DNA of 64,000 bases, from contig JAFAKB010000049.1 in NCBI GenBank assembly GCA_019235885.1, positions 62,001 to 126,000 of the forward strand. The letters run 5' to 3'. A model generated the notes under the pieces. The model was not told the origin of the DNA. It saw only the letters and a program-made list of their open reading frames with translations, and did not search any database. The DNA comes from Candidatus Eremiobacterota bacterium (lineage in GTDB: Bacteria; Vulcanimicrobiota; Vulcanimicrobiia; Vulcanimicrobiales; Vulcanimicrobiaceae). The position numbers were made by a program, and so were the translations under genes. Each line of letters opens with the position of its first letter. The first letter of the stretch is position 1. Of the stretch, positions 9,710-19,800 are shown piece after piece.

Positions 9710-10564
9710 ATGCGCACTATCATCGCTGCCGTATACTACGCCGTTATCGCGGCCATTGGAGTGATTGCGGCCGGCATCGCGGCACGCCCAGCGGGACAGC
9801 GGCTCGAACCAGAGGACCTTCTCCGTGGAGCGGCGGTCCTCGCCGTTGCGGTCCTGGTCGCGACGCTAGGCGCCGCCGCGGTAGAACGCCGATCAGTTTC
9901 CACGTACGGGCTGACGCTACAGCCATCGTCACGGCCATTTCTGATAGGTGCGGTGGCCGCGTGCGTTATTCTCTCCGCATTCGCCCTGATCCTAGTCGCG
10001 GAGCATTTGTTCATCGTGCAAGGCCGCCTCTTGGATAACGGCAGCGCGTTGCGTTCCGGTACGATGTTGCTCGCGACGTTTGGGCTACGTGCGTTCGCTA
10101 TCGAAGTAGCCGTTCATGGATACGCGCTGTCCTTCGCTAGGCGCACCTTAAGCACGCCGGTCGCACTCGTTCTCACGGCAATCGCATTCGGCTTCGGAGC
10201 CGTCGTCGCACCCGAAGTCACGCCGAGCGCCGTGATCATTCTTTGCATGGCGGGATTTTGTCTCGGGACCATCGCGCTTTCGTCGGGAACGACTTGGTAC
10301 GGCATCGGGTTTTTGACCACATGGATGTGGGAAGAGCGCTTCGTCCTTGGCAGTCCACCGAACTATGCCGTTGCGCATGCGCGCTTCGTGAATTCTGTTC
10401 TTTCCAATAATGACTTCGCGACCGGAGGAACCCTAGGATTCGAGGCGAGCGCGTGGATGCTGCTTCCGGCGAGCGTCGGTGTCGTGGCGGCACTCGTCCA
10501 CCTTACACTTGCGCGCGAAGCGAAAGCGAAGGAGCGTGCGATCTCTCGCGCAAACTCCATGTAA
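9710..10564 (+). CDS. CPBP/ABI-like multi-pass membrane protein lacking catalytic residues
   Basis: 284-residue membrane protein with about eight hydrophobic helices. The layout of the third quarter (residues 125-205) resembles CPBP (type II CAAX/Rce1-like) proteases, but the expected EExxxR is replaced by IEVAVHGYAL and the FxxxH by FGFGAVV, so an active protease is unlikely. G+C is visibly lower than in its neighbours. It follows the carboxylase gene after 13 bases. The family assignment is tentative; it is safest called a conserved membrane protein. Confidence 0.5.
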   Translation: MRTIIAAVYYAVIAAIGVIAAGIAARPAGQRLEPEDLLRGAAVLAVAVLVATLGAAAVERRSVSTYGLTLQPSSRPFLIGAVAACVILSAFALILVAEHLFIVQGRLLDNGSALRSGTMLLATFGLRAFAIEVAVHGYALSFARRTLSTPVALVLTAIAFGFGAVVAPEVTPSAVIILCMAGFCLGTIALSSGTTWYGIGFLTTWMWEERFVLGSPPNYAVAHARFVNSVLSNNDFATGGTLGFEASAWMLLPASVGVVAALVHLTLAREAKAKERAISRANSM

Positions 10565-10801
10565 CCGGGCACAGCGCTGCGAACGCTCCCACGAGCGGGA
10601 TCCACCTCTGCGGATCTCGGCGTGGACTGCGTTGAACCGGTCCAGGCCCGTGGCCATAGTGCCGCGGGGCGAGTTTGGAGCGCGAGCACCAACGAGTCAA
10701 AAAGACGCGCGGGAAGAAGCGCAGCGACATTACCTGCTCGATCGCGTACACGTGCGCTGCTGAATCGACCCGCCATATCGTGGCGACCTATTCACCGCGG
10801 T

Positions 10802-11911
10802 CTAGCGCGAAACCCGGAACAGCGGGAGCATCGGGCGGACTCCTTGATCGGTGGCGGCGGCAAGACCGAGGTAGTCGCGGATGCCGAAGGCGTCCTCGAT
10901 CGTGCGCAGCAGGGAGTAGTGGTTGTAGGGCATCGGATCGACAGCGCCGTGCGGGCCGTGATTCGTCACGACGATTGCGGCGATGTGGCCGCCGCCGAAG
11001 TTGGACGGCGCGTTCGGCGTTACGCCGCAGCAGCCTTCGCGGGTGAGGCCGTCGTTCTCGTCCCAGGTGATGACGATCGCGACGTTGTCGTTGGACTTCC
11101 AAGCGGCCGAGCTCTGGATCATCTCGACGACCTTCGTCATCGCGGCGTCGCCGCGCCGGACCGTCGCGTCGAAGACGTGCGCGTACAAGCAGTCATCCGG
11201 GACGTTCGGACCGGCCATTCCATGCATGTCATTGCACAGGTTCGGGATGATGAGGCCGAAACTCGGCAGCGCGTTCGCCGCCAGGTCCCGGCGCAGCTGG
11301 TCGTAGCCGACGATCTTCTCGGCGCGGCGCGGGTCCTTCTGCACCGAGGCGAAGTTCATGAAGCCCGAATGCTTCACCGCGTAGTACGGCGGCGCGTTGG
11401 GACCATCTTCGACCGGATTCGATCCGGTCACCGCGAGCGAGCCGGGCGCCGGGATGCTCTCGTTGTAATTCTTCCAGGTCAACCCCGCCGCTTCGAGCTG
11501 TGTGCCGAGATTCGGCGCGTCGATCGTGTGCGGGACGTAGCCCGGAGTCTTCGCGCCGGGACAGTTCGCGTCGGTCGATCCTGCCGCGCAGTAGTACGCA
11601 TCATCGTCGTGGATGCCGTACGTCGAGCCGCCGACCAGCGCGACGTAGTTCGCCTGGCTCGGATGGACTTCGCCGAAGAAGTTCGACGCGTCGCCGTAGG
11701 TCTGCGCGAGCTGCGTCAACCGCGGCGCGTACTGAGAGCCGATGATCCGCTCGCGGTTCTTGTTCTCGCCCATGATGACGAAGACGTGACGATAGCGCGG
11801 AACCGCAAAATCCTCGGCGGTCGGCATGCCGGCCGCCCGAGCGGGCGTGAAGACGAACGCCGGGAGCACGAGAACAACGGCGGCGGCGGCGACGAAGGAA
11901 AGGAGGCGCAT
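10802..11911 (-). CDS. exported phosphoesterase-family protein (acid phosphatase/phospholipase C-like)
   Basis: 369 residues with a Sec signal peptide (cleavage likely after ARA near residue 26). The mature protein matches the alkaline-phosphatase-superfamily phosphoesterases (PF04185): IMGENKN near residue 47, the putative nucleophile region VHPSQANYVALVGG near 82-96, and the metal-site motif ITWDENDG near 283. Such enzymes hydrolyse phosphomonoesters or phospholipids outside the cytoplasm. It stands alone, facing away from the DUF4142 gene. Confidence 0.82.
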   Translation of the reverse strand: MRLLSFVAAAAVVLVLPAFVFTPARAAGMPTAEDFAVPRYRHVFVIMGENKNRERIIGSQYAPRLTQLAQTYGDASNFFGEVHPSQANYVALVGGSTYGIHDDDAYYCAAGSTDANCPGAKTPGYVPHTIDAPNLGTQLEAAGLTWKNYNESIPAPGSLAVTGSNPVEDGPNAPPYYAVKHSGFMNFASVQKDPRRAEKIVGYDQLRRDLAANALPSFGLIIPNLCNDMHGMAGPNVPDDCLYAHVFDATVRRGDAAMTKVVEMIQSSAAWKSNDNVAIVITWDENDGLTREGCCGVTPNAPSNFGGGHIAAIVVTNHGPHGAVDPMPYNHYSLLRTIEDAFGIRDYLGLAAATDQGVRPMLPLFRVSR

Positions 11912-12023
11912 TCGATCCTATGCGCCGCGGCTCGACGCGCGTCCGCCTGGCAGGGGTTGCGGGGCACTAACCGGAGACTCGCTCGCTCGCGGTCGGCGCG
12001 TGATTTTCGGGCAGATCAGCGAA

Positions 12024-12557
12024 ATGAACAAGACTCTTGCAGCCACCGCGCTGGTCCTGCTCCTCGCCGCGCCCGCGCTCGCGCGGACGATTGCCGCGCC
12101 GAAGACGTCGGTGAGCGACGGCGAAAAGGCGACGACGACGTACTTCGTCCAGGACTCTGTCGGTGACGTTCAGCTCGGCATGCTCGGCGAGCAAAAGGCG
12201 CAGAATGCCGCGGTGCGTGCGCTCGCGCGCACAATGGTACGAGACCATACGCGCACGGCGAACGCGGGGATGCAGGTCGCACAGCAGATCGGCGACGACG
12301 AAGCGCAGCTCAAGGCCGGCGACGACAACCAGATCCAGCTCAGTCACCTGGCCCGGTACAGCGGGGTGAAGTTCGACCAGGAATACACCAGCGCGCTCGT
12401 CGACGCGCACAAGAACGACATTTCGACGGCGCGCGACGCGCTCGAGTTCGCCACGACCCCCGCGCTGCGGGCCTACTTGCGGGACGCGATCGCGGTCGAC
12501 ACGCGGCACCTCGGGATGGCCGAAGCCGCGCAGCAGCAGGTCGGCAAGGGCGACTAG
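12024..12557 (+). CDS. DUF4142 family exported protein
   Basis: 177 residues with an N-terminal signal peptide (ALVLLLAAPALA, cleavage near residue 21) and one alpha-helical DUF4142 domain (DSVGDVQLGMLGEQKA, then LARTMVRDHTRTANAG). The fold is a ferritin-like four-helix bundle and is periplasmic; function is unknown, with members often stress-associated. I chose ATG 12024 because the frame upstream codes no signal sequence. It lies 57 bases before fabI, probably unrelated in function. Confidence 0.83.
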   Translation: MNKTLAATALVLLLAAPALARTIAAPKTSVSDGEKATTTYFVQDSVGDVQLGMLGEQKAQNAAVRALARTMVRDHTRTANAGMQVAQQIGDDEAQLKAGDDNQIQLSHLARYSGVKFDQEYTSALVDAHKNDISTARDALEFATTPALRAYLRDAIAVDTRHLGMAEAAQQQVGKGD

Positions 12558-12614
12558 CGATTCGGCCGCCCGCCGAAAGGGTTGCCCGACCGCCCTGGCC
12601 GATCACCGTCCCTC

Positions 12615-13391
12615 GTGGGATTGCTCGACGGAAAGACCATTCTGGTCACGGGGATCGCGAACAGGTGGTCGATCGCCACCGGGATCGCGCGGCAGCTGCA
12701 CGCGCACGGCGCGAAGCTCGTCCTGACGTATCAGGGCGAGCGCGTCGAGGATGCCGTGCGCAAGCACGCCGAGGAGTTCGGCGGCGCGGCGGTCTTCGAA
12801 TGCGACGTCACCAGCGAGGAGTCGCTGCGCGCTCTCGCGGCGAGTGCCGGGCGGATCGACGGGCTCGTGCACTCGATCGCGTTCGTGAAGAAAGAGGATC
12901 TCTCGGGGAAGGTCTACGACACCTCGCGCGACGGGTTCGCGATGGCGATGGAGATCAGCACCTACTCCCTGATCGCGCTGGTCAACCACCTGCGGGAAAA
13001 CCTGAACGACGGCTCGTCGGTCATCGCGCTGACGTATCTCGGCGCGACGCAGATCGTCCCCAATTACAACATCGCGGGAATCGCGAAGGCAGCGCTCGAG
13101 GCGACCGTCCGATATCTCGCGTTCGACCTCGGCGGGCGCGGGATTCGGGTGAACGCGATCTCGGCCGGCCCGATCTCGACCGCCTCGTCGCGCCAGGTGG
13201 CGGGCTTCAGCAAGATGCCGGCGAAAGTCGCTGCGCTCTCGCCGCTCAAACGCAACATCACCCCCGACGACGTCGGCAACGTCGCCGTCTACCTTTGCTC
13301 CGATCTTTCCTCGCAGGTAACGGCGGACGTGCACTTCGTCGATGCGGGCTATCACGCGATGGGGCTGATCACGGAGACGGAGCAGGGCTGA
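12615..13391 (+). CDS. fabI: enoyl-[acyl-carrier-protein] reductase (NADH) FabI
   Basis: Final reductase of the fatty-acid elongation cycle. GTG 12615 gives a 258-residue protein starting GLLDGKTILVTG, the usual FabI beginning; ATG 12582 would add eleven unlikely residues. Catalytic residues are present: YLGA (first Tyr) and Y-N-I-A-G-I-A-K (second Tyr and Lys of YxxxxxxK). The nucleotide-binding GIANRWSIATGIA and C-terminal DAGYHAMG also match. Its stop overlaps the next small gene (TGATG), tying it to the carboxylase operon. Confidence 0.93.
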   Translation: MGLLDGKTILVTGIANRWSIATGIARQLHAHGAKLVLTYQGERVEDAVRKHAEEFGGAAVFECDVTSEESLRALAASAGRIDGLVHSIAFVKKEDLSGKVYDTSRDGFAMAMEISTYSLIALVNHLRENLNDGSSVIALTYLGATQIVPNYNIAGIAKAALEATVRYLAFDLGGRGIRVNAISAGPISTASSRQVAGFSKMPAKVAALSPLKRNITPDDVGNVAVYLCSDLSSQVTADVHFVDAGYHAMGLITETEQG

Positions 13392-13594
13392 TGCACGCCC
13401 CCAGCGCCGATGAGCTCGCCGCGATCGCCGTCGCGTACCTGGCCGTCACGGCGCGCAATGCACCGCCTCCGCGCGTGGAAGCATCACGCTGGGCGCTCGC
13501 GGGACGCATCGGTTTCGAGGAGCCCGCCGAGGCGCGATTCGTATCCGGCGGTTCGCGATCGCGCTGGAACGTTGCAGGACGGCTCGATGGCTGA
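13391..13594 (+). CDS. small acyl-CoA carboxylase-associated (epsilon-like) protein, 67 aa
   Basis: A 67-residue frame between fabI and the biotin carboxylase gene: it begins on the fabI stop (TGATG) and overlaps the next start by eight bases. An N-terminal helix (ADELAAIAVAYLAVTA) is followed by two similar motifs, SRWALAGRI and SRWNVAGRL. Short proteins with an N-terminal ELAAI-type helix and a W-x2-AGR end are known beside biotin-dependent carboxylases (actinobacterial epsilon subunits and related small ORFs). The role as a carboxylase accessory subunit is inferred from context and this resemblance. Confidence 0.62.
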   Translation: MHAPSADELAAIAVAYLAVTARNAPPPRVEASRWALAGRIGFEEPAEARFVSGGSRSRWNVAGRLDG

Positions 13595-15386
13595 CGCGCC
13601 GTTCCGCAAGATATTGATCGCGAACCGCGGGGAGATCGCAATCCGCGTCATGCGCAGCGCGAAGGAGCTGGCCTGCGCCACCGTCGCCGTCTACTCCGAC
13701 GCCGACCGCGACGCGCTGCACGTGCGCTACGCCGACGAAGCGTTCCGGCTCGGGCCGGCAGCGCCGTCGGAGTCGTACTTGAACGCCGACAGGCTCCTCG
13801 AGGTCGCTCAGCGTGCCGGCGCCGACGCCATCCATCCGGGATACGGTTTCTTCGCCGAGAACGCCGCGTTCGCGCGGCGGGTCAACGCAGCGGGCATAAC
13901 GTGGATCGGACCGCATCCGGACGCGATCGACGCGATGGGCGACAAGATTCGCGCGCGCCAAGCGATGGTCGCGGCGGGCGTCCCGGTCGTGCCGGGCGGA
14001 ACCGATTCGATCGCCGACGCGGATGCGGCGCGCGTCGCGGCCGAAAAGTACGGTCTCCCGCTGGCGCTCAAGGCGTCGGGCGGCGGCGGCGGCAAAGGCC
14101 TGAAGGTCGCGCGCAGCGTCGCGGAGCTCGAGTCGGCGTTCTCGACGGCGCAGCGCGAGGCGAGCGCGTACTTCGGTAACCCGACGATCTACGTCGAGCG
14201 CTATCTCGAAAACCCGAAACACGTCGAACTGCAGATTCTCGCCGACAAGCACGGCACGGTGCTGCACGTCGGCGAGCGCGACTGCTCGCTGCAGCGCCGG
14301 CACCAAAAGCTTTGGGAAGAGGCGCCGGCGCGCATCCCCGAGAGCGTGCGCGCCGGACTGCGCGCGGCCGGCGTGCAGGCGGCGAAGGCGATCGGTTACG
14401 ACTCGGTCGGCACGATCGAGTGCCTGGTCAGTGGTGATGCATTCTACTTCCTCGAGATGAACACGCGCATCCAAGTCGAGCACACGGTCTCCGAAGAGAT
14501 TTCGGAGATCGACCTCGTGCGCGAGCAGATTCTCGTCGCCGCGGGGCGGCCGCTGCCGTTCACGCAGGCGCAAATCGAAGCGGGCTTTCGCGGTCACGCG
14601 ATCGAGGTGCGCGTCAACGCCGAAGACCCGGCGCAGAACTTCCGCCCCGCGCCCGGGACGGTCGAGCGCTACCGGGAGCCGGGCGGTTTCGGGGTGCGCG
14701 TCGACTCGGCAGCGTATCCGGGCTTCACGATCACGCCGGACTACGACTCGATGATCGCCAAGCTCATCGTGCGCGCGCGCAACCGCGATGAGGCGCTGGC
14801 GCGGCTCGGCCGCGCGATCGACGAGTACATTATCACCGGCGTTTCGACGACGCTGCCGCTGCTCCGCGCGCTGGTCGACTTCGGACCCGTCCGCGACGCA
14901 TCGTACGGCACCGCGACGCTCGAACCGTTCGCCGCCTCGCTCGGCGCCGCCGCGTCGAACGGCCTCGCGCGCGAGGGCGCCGGCGCGCGAACCTCGGCTG
15001 CGACGACGGCGGCGCCGAGCGACGACGACGCGATCCGCGTCGAGGTGAACGACAAACTGTTCCGCGTGCGCTTCGTCGACTTGCCGGCACCGCGGGGCAC
15101 GCCGGCAGGCGGTGCGGCACCCGCCAAGCCGGCGCCGAAGAAGGGCGGCTCGACGCGCACCTCCGCCGCCGCCGGAAACGACGTCGTCGCACCGATGCAC
15201 GGCGTCGTGGTGGAGATTCCGGTTGCGCCGGGCGCGAGCGTGAACGAAGGCGACGTCGTTGCCGTGATCGAGGCGATGAAGATGATGAACGAGATCCGCG
15301 CACACAAGGCCGGGACGGTCGCGGCCGTGCACGTCGCCGCGGGCGCGACCGTCGAAGCGCGCACGCCGCTGGTGACGCTCGCATGA
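13587..15386 (+). CDS. acyl-CoA carboxylase alpha subunit: biotin carboxylase fused to biotin carrier domain
   Basis: 599 residues, AccA3/PccA-like. ATP-grasp biotin carboxylase at about 1-450 (KILIANRGEIAIRVMRSAKEL, glycine-rich ASGGGGGKGLK, FLEMNTRIQVEHTVSEE), an alanine/proline-rich linker at about 480-525, and a C-terminal biotinyl domain with the lysine in EAMKMM. It carboxylates biotin and hands CO2 to the carboxyltransferase at 8125-9696. ATG 13587 is chosen because homologues start near the KILIANRGE motif; the longer upstream frame is the shadow of the small gene. Confidence 0.94.
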   Translation: MADAPFRKILIANRGEIAIRVMRSAKELACATVAVYSDADRDALHVRYADEAFRLGPAAPSESYLNADRLLEVAQRAGADAIHPGYGFFAENAAFARRVNAAGITWIGPHPDAIDAMGDKIRARQAMVAAGVPVVPGGTDSIADADAARVAAEKYGLPLALKASGGGGGKGLKVARSVAELESAFSTAQREASAYFGNPTIYVERYLENPKHVELQILADKHGTVLHVGERDCSLQRRHQKLWEEAPARIPESVRAGLRAAGVQAAKAIGYDSVGTIECLVSGDAFYFLEMNTRIQVEHTVSEEISEIDLVREQILVAAGRPLPFTQAQIEAGFRGHAIEVRVNAEDPAQNFRPAPGTVERYREPGGFGVRVDSAAYPGFTITPDYDSMIAKLIVRARNRDEALARLGRAIDEYIITGVSTTLPLLRALVDFGPVRDASYGTATLEPFAASLGAAASNGLAREGAGARTSAATTAAPSDDDAIRVEVNDKLFRVRFVDLPAPRGTPAGGAAPAKPAPKKGGSTRTSAAAGNDVVAPMHGVVVEIPVAPGASVNEGDVVAVIEAMKMMNEIRAHKAGTVAAVHVAAGATVEARTPLVTLA

Positions 15387-15775
15387 GCTTGCTGGTTCTG
15401 CGCGCGGCCTTGGCGATCGGGTTTCTGATCGACTTCGTCGTCGGCGCGGTCTCGCTGCTCGCGCCGCAGCTGCTGCAGCCGCTCTTCGACGTTCCGATCA
15501 AGGACCTCATGACCGCGCAGATCGCCGGCGGAGAGCTCGTCGTCGCGGCGCTCGTCTACGCCCTAGCGTTTCGCGATCCGGCCCGCTTCCGCACGCTGCT
15601 GTGGATCTGCGCGCTCGATCAGCTCTTCGCGGTTGTGCTGCCTTCGCTCGGAATAGCGCGCGGCGATCTTCCGGGAACTTGGAAAGTCGTCGCGCCGATT
15701 CCGTTCCAAGCGCTGCTGGCGCTGCTCTTCGTGGTGTATGCGGTGCGGCGCACCCCGTCGCCGCAACCGACGTAA
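15383..15775 (+). CDS. hypothetical four-helix membrane protein
   Basis: 130 residues, starting in the carboxylase stop (ATGA). Four hydrophobic segments at about 4-30, 43-62, 68-86 and 102-122 suggest a small integral membrane protein; the pattern resembles DoxX-like proteins without decisive motifs. I do not recognise the family. Coupling to the carboxylase gene suggests cotranscription only. Confidence 0.7.
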   Translation: MSLLVLRAALAIGFLIDFVVGAVSLLAPQLLQPLFDVPIKDLMTAQIAGGELVVAALVYALAFRDPARFRTLLWICALDQLFAVVLPSLGIARGDLPGTWKVVAPIPFQALLALLFVVYAVRRTPSPQPT

Positions 15776-15784
15776 ACGACCCCG

Positions 15785-16291
15785 CTACGTTCCGTCGTAC
15801 GCTCGCTGCAGCTCGCCGACGTCGAGCTTCACCATGCCGAGCATCGCCTTCATCGCGCGGCTCGCTCCCTCTGCATCAGGTCCGCCGATGAGTTGCTGCA
15901 GCACGCTCGGAACGACTTGCCACGAGACGCCGAAGCGGTCTTTGAGCCAGCCGCACTGCACGGGCTCCCCGGCGCCTTCGAGCAGCTTCTCCCAATAGTA
16001 GTCGACTTCGGCTTGGTTCTCGCAGCGCACGAAGAACGAGATCGCCGGCGTGAACGTATACTCGGGCCCGCCGTTCAGCGCCAGAAAGCCTTGTCCGTCG
16101 AGCTGGAATGGGACGACCATGACCGAACCGGGCTCGGCCAGGCCTTCGTCGCCGTACCGGCTGACGTCGCCGTCGATCTTCGAGTTCGGAAAGATCGAGA
16201 CGTAGAACCGCGCAGCCTCTTCTGCATTGTCGTCGAACCACAGAAACGGAACGATGCGCTGCGTGGCTGTGCTTTCTTGCGCGATCGTCAT
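15785..16291 (-). CDS. VOC-family (PhnB/glyoxalase-like) protein
   Basis: 168 residues of the 3-demethylubiquinone-methyltransferase-like VOC group: IVPFLWFDDNAEEAARFYVSIF at the N-terminus and CGWLKDRFGVSWQVVP near the middle. It starts at ATG 16291, overlapping the upstream VOC gene by four bases (ATGA), so the two form an operon. Metal-binding residues cannot be assigned confidently and the substrate is unknown. Confidence 0.85.
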   Translation of the reverse strand: MTIAQESTATQRIVPFLWFDDNAEEAARFYVSIFPNSKIDGDVSRYGDEGLAEPGSVMVVPFQLDGQGFLALNGGPEYTFTPAISFFVRCENQAEVDYYWEKLLEGAGEPVQCGWLKDRFGVSWQVVPSVLQQLIGGPDAEGASRAMKAMLGMVKLDVGELQRAYDGT

Positions 16292-16692
16292 GGCGCGGTG
16301 ATCAGCCATTCGTTGCCGAAGCGGTCGACGACCATCGCGAACCGACCACCCCAGAACGCGGGCTCGAGCGGCATTACGAGCTTGCCGCCGTCCGCGAGCG
16401 CCGTGACGATGCGCTCGGCGTCCGCGCCGTCCACTTCGTTGAGCGCGAGGGAGATGTTGCCCGCGTCCGGGTCGACTGTCTTCACTTCACGCCCGTCGGA
16501 GGCGAAGAACTTGACGCCCGGGGCGGTGAACGACGCGTGCATGATGTTGTTGGCCGCTTCGGGCGGAGACTGATCCTTCATCGGCGAGTCTGCGACGCGC
16601 ATCGCCTGGTAGCTGCCGCCGAAGACGGACTTGTAGAAGTCGAGCGCCTCTTGGCAGCGCCCGTAGAAAAAGACGTACGGTACCAATTCCAT
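16288..16692 (-). CDS. VOC-family (PhnB-like) protein
   Basis: 134 residues, PhnB-like: N-terminal LVPYVFFYGRCQEALDFYKSVFGG and C-terminal FAMVVDRFGNEWLIT. First gene of a two-gene VOC operon. In this family the paired beta-alpha-beta modules bind a metal or a small ligand such as an antibiotic or glutathione adduct; nothing here identifies the ligand. Confidence 0.86.
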   Translation of the reverse strand: MELVPYVFFYGRCQEALDFYKSVFGGSYQAMRVADSPMKDQSPPEAANNIMHASFTAPGVKFFASDGREVKTVDPDAGNISLALNEVDGADAERIVTALADGGKLVMPLEPAFWGGRFAMVVDRFGNEWLITAP

Positions 16693-16844
16693 GTCAGAAT
16701 CCTTTTCGCAGTGAAGCTAACGGTTAAGCGGCGACGCGAAGCGGCCGGTTCGCACCAGCGTCGGAAATCGACGCACGGGCGGGCTGGTCCTTCGCAACCG
16801 GCAGGGACGGGAACCTTGCACTGAAGCTTCGCCTCTCTTCGGCC

Positions 16845-16877
16845 GAAAAAAGACGGCCCCCGCGCGCCGCGAGAGCC
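16845..16877 (-). terminator. Rho-independent terminator of the TonB-dependent receptor gene
   Basis: On the minus strand, about 22 bases after the receptor stop, ten pairs (two of them G-U) form around a GCG loop at 16855-16877, followed within three bases by a run of six T (16846-16851). Confidence 0.7.
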
Positions 16878-16898
16878 GCCCCTTTCGCTCACCGAGGG

Positions 16899-19800
16899 TT
16901 AGATCTTGATGCGCGCCTCGATGTACATGTTGAATGGGAAGGCGGGGAAGAGCGGGTCGTACGGCGTCGCCAGGAACGGCTGCAGAGTGTTCCCGGGATT
17001 GTACTGGTTCCCGATGGGCTGCGGGCCTGAGCCTGCCCCGTACGTCGCGACGTAGTTACACGCGTGGTTGATGCTGAACGGCAGCCTGGTGCCGCCGAAG
17101 CAGCGGTTGATGATGTTCGCGAAGTTGCCCACCAGCGTGACACGCTTGTTCAGATCGTAGGTGATCTGCGTGTGCAGCAGCAGCTCGCCCGGAGCGACGA
17201 ACGCGCCAACGTTGTCAAAACGCCGCGTGTACAGGTCGGGAATCGCAAAGTTGCTCCCGCAGGCTATCTGGTTGTACGGAGACCCGGCTCCGCCATACGG
17301 GTACCGCGGGTCGTTCGCGGTCGTGCCCGGCAGGATCGCCGAGCTCGTCGGCGATGTCGTACACGCGCTCGGGTCGATCCCAGGGGTCGAGAGCGGCACG
17401 CCGAAGCGGATTCCGCCTTCGTATTGCAGTGCGGGAGTGATGGCGAGCGGACCGTGCTTGTACTGAAGCAAGAACGTCGCCACGTACGGAGCGTCGAGCG
17501 CTGAGTAGCCGCCTGCGGTGACCCCGCCGGGGAACGTGCTATAGGTTGCGTAGTTGCCGTTGACGTCCATCAGCGGCTGGAGCGGTGCGTTGTAGTAGGG
17601 ATTCGCGGGAGAGCCGGCAGAGCACGCCGGGTCCGGCTTTCCGGCGGTCGCCGGATTGAGCACGGTTCCGGCCGCGTTCGTGATCGTCGGGAAGTAGCAC
17701 GGCGCACCACCGCCCGCTTTGGTGAAGCTGTTGTACTGGGCGATGTTGGCGTTGAAGCCGTCGATGATCGTTCCACCGTTGCCCAGCTTGGTGTAGTTGA
17801 TATAGCTGTTCGTGTACGTGAACGCGAGCCGAGCCGCTAAACCGTTTCGCGAGAAGTCGCCCTTGTCGACCTCGAGCTCGATCCCTTCCGAAGTTTGGCG
17901 GCCGACGTTCAAGCCCGAGATAAAGCTCGTCTTTTGGTCCAGGTAGAAGTTCTGAATCTGGTCCTGCGTCTTGCGCAGGAACGGCGTGAACTTCACGGAC
18001 GTGTTTCCATGGAATTCATGCTCGAACGAGAAGTCATAGTTGTTCGAGATTTCCGGGCGCACCGCGTGCATCGGCGTAGTCGGCAGCCCGAAGCGGCCGA
18101 AGCGCGCCAGCGAGGCGACGTCGTTCTGCTGCAGGAAGTTGTACTGCTCGAACGCGCCGTTGGGTGCCTGAACGTACCGCCCGTAGCTACCCCGAACCAC
18201 GGTGTTCGGGCTGACGGTGTACGTGAAGCCGAGCCGCGGCTGCAGCTCACCGTACGACTCCATCTGACCCGGGCCCGGATTCACCAGCTGCGCGGTCGGA
18301 TGGAGCACGTTGTACGCGTTGTACCACATCGTGCGCGCCGGCGAGCCCGTGGTGTCTGCGCCGATGAATTGGAACCCGTCGTACCGCAAGCCTAGGTTGA
18401 GGCTGAGCCGGTCGATTGGTTTCCACTGGTCGGTAAGCGAGAACGCGGTGAAGCGCGGCTGGACCGTGTTGTACGTTGCGGCTTGCCCGTTCTCGCCAAG
18501 GATATACTGGCACTGTCCGGCGCCGCACATGCCACCGTTGATGGTATTCGCGGGAACGACGGTGCCATTGAATCCCTGCCGCAACGTGAACGTCTGCGAG
18601 CCCGCGCCGCATCCCACGACCGGTGCGCCAAGGTTCGTGTAGCAGACGCCGCTCAGCGGTGCCGCCGACGAAACGAGCCAGCCGACCGCGCCCGTCCGGC
18701 CGAACCCGGCGTTGTTGTCGCGCAACGTGCTCGAGGTCGTGTAGGAGCCCTGGATGGAGATGAGGTGCTGGGCGTTGAGCTGGTCGGAGAACATCGCACT
18801 TACGCCACGGGTATGGCTATTGAGCTCGTAGTCGGTCGCGGCGTAACCGAGGTAGTTCATGTTGGCCGACTCCGGCCCGTACTGGAACCAATTGGAGTAG
18901 TACGTGTAGCCGTACACCCGGAGAAAAGCCTGCGTTCCGAAGTTTCGCTGGTACTGCAGCTTTACGATCGACTGATTGTTCGTATTTGCGTCGCGAAGGT
19001 CGGGTGCAATGTTCGCCCCGGCTGGACGACCTCCCGGCGATGCGGGGAATAAGTAATTTGACACCCCTCCGCCGCTGTAGCCGGGCGGCAGCAGCGAGCC
19101 GACGGGCTGTCCGGTGAAGGTAAAGCCGTCGATGTAGGCATGGCTGACGCCGATGCTATCGAGAAAGGCGGCGCCGCCTTGATCGTTCGCCGATGAATAT
19201 CCCAGATTGGCGAGGAAGTCGTTTTCGTACAACAGCTGCACGTCGTCCCGGTTTCCGTCCTTGCGCGGGATCCCGAAGTGGAAATTGCCAACCGTGTTGC
19301 GCACGCGCACTTCGGCTATCCCTGTATTTGATCCACTGTTGATGTCATACGGTCCCAGCACATAGGACTGCGTCGTGCCGCCGTTCGTATAATCTTCGCC
19401 GTTCGGGCCGTGGCAGCCGATCGGGGCGGCACTCGGACAGGCATTGAGCGGCCCACCCCACACGGACTGCAGGCTTGCGCCGTTGTAGTTATCGTAGTAG
19501 CGGAAACCCTGGTTGTATGCGCCTGCTCCCACATAGTACGAGAACGTGCGCGCTGGGTTGGCCCCGCCCGCTTCAAATGAACCTTTGTTGTAGAAGGTCG
19601 GCGTGCCCAGCGCCAACGTGAGGTTGCGCGAGGCCGGCAACGTTCCAGTGCGGATCACCTGGTTGACGTAGCCGGAGAGGCCCTCGGCCTCGGAGTTCGC
19701 CGGCGTCGCGCCGGTGTAGACTTGCAGCTCCTGCTGCCCGAGCGACGAGACCGCGCCGGACGGATAGTTATCGAATGCGCGGTTCACGGGCACGCCGTCG

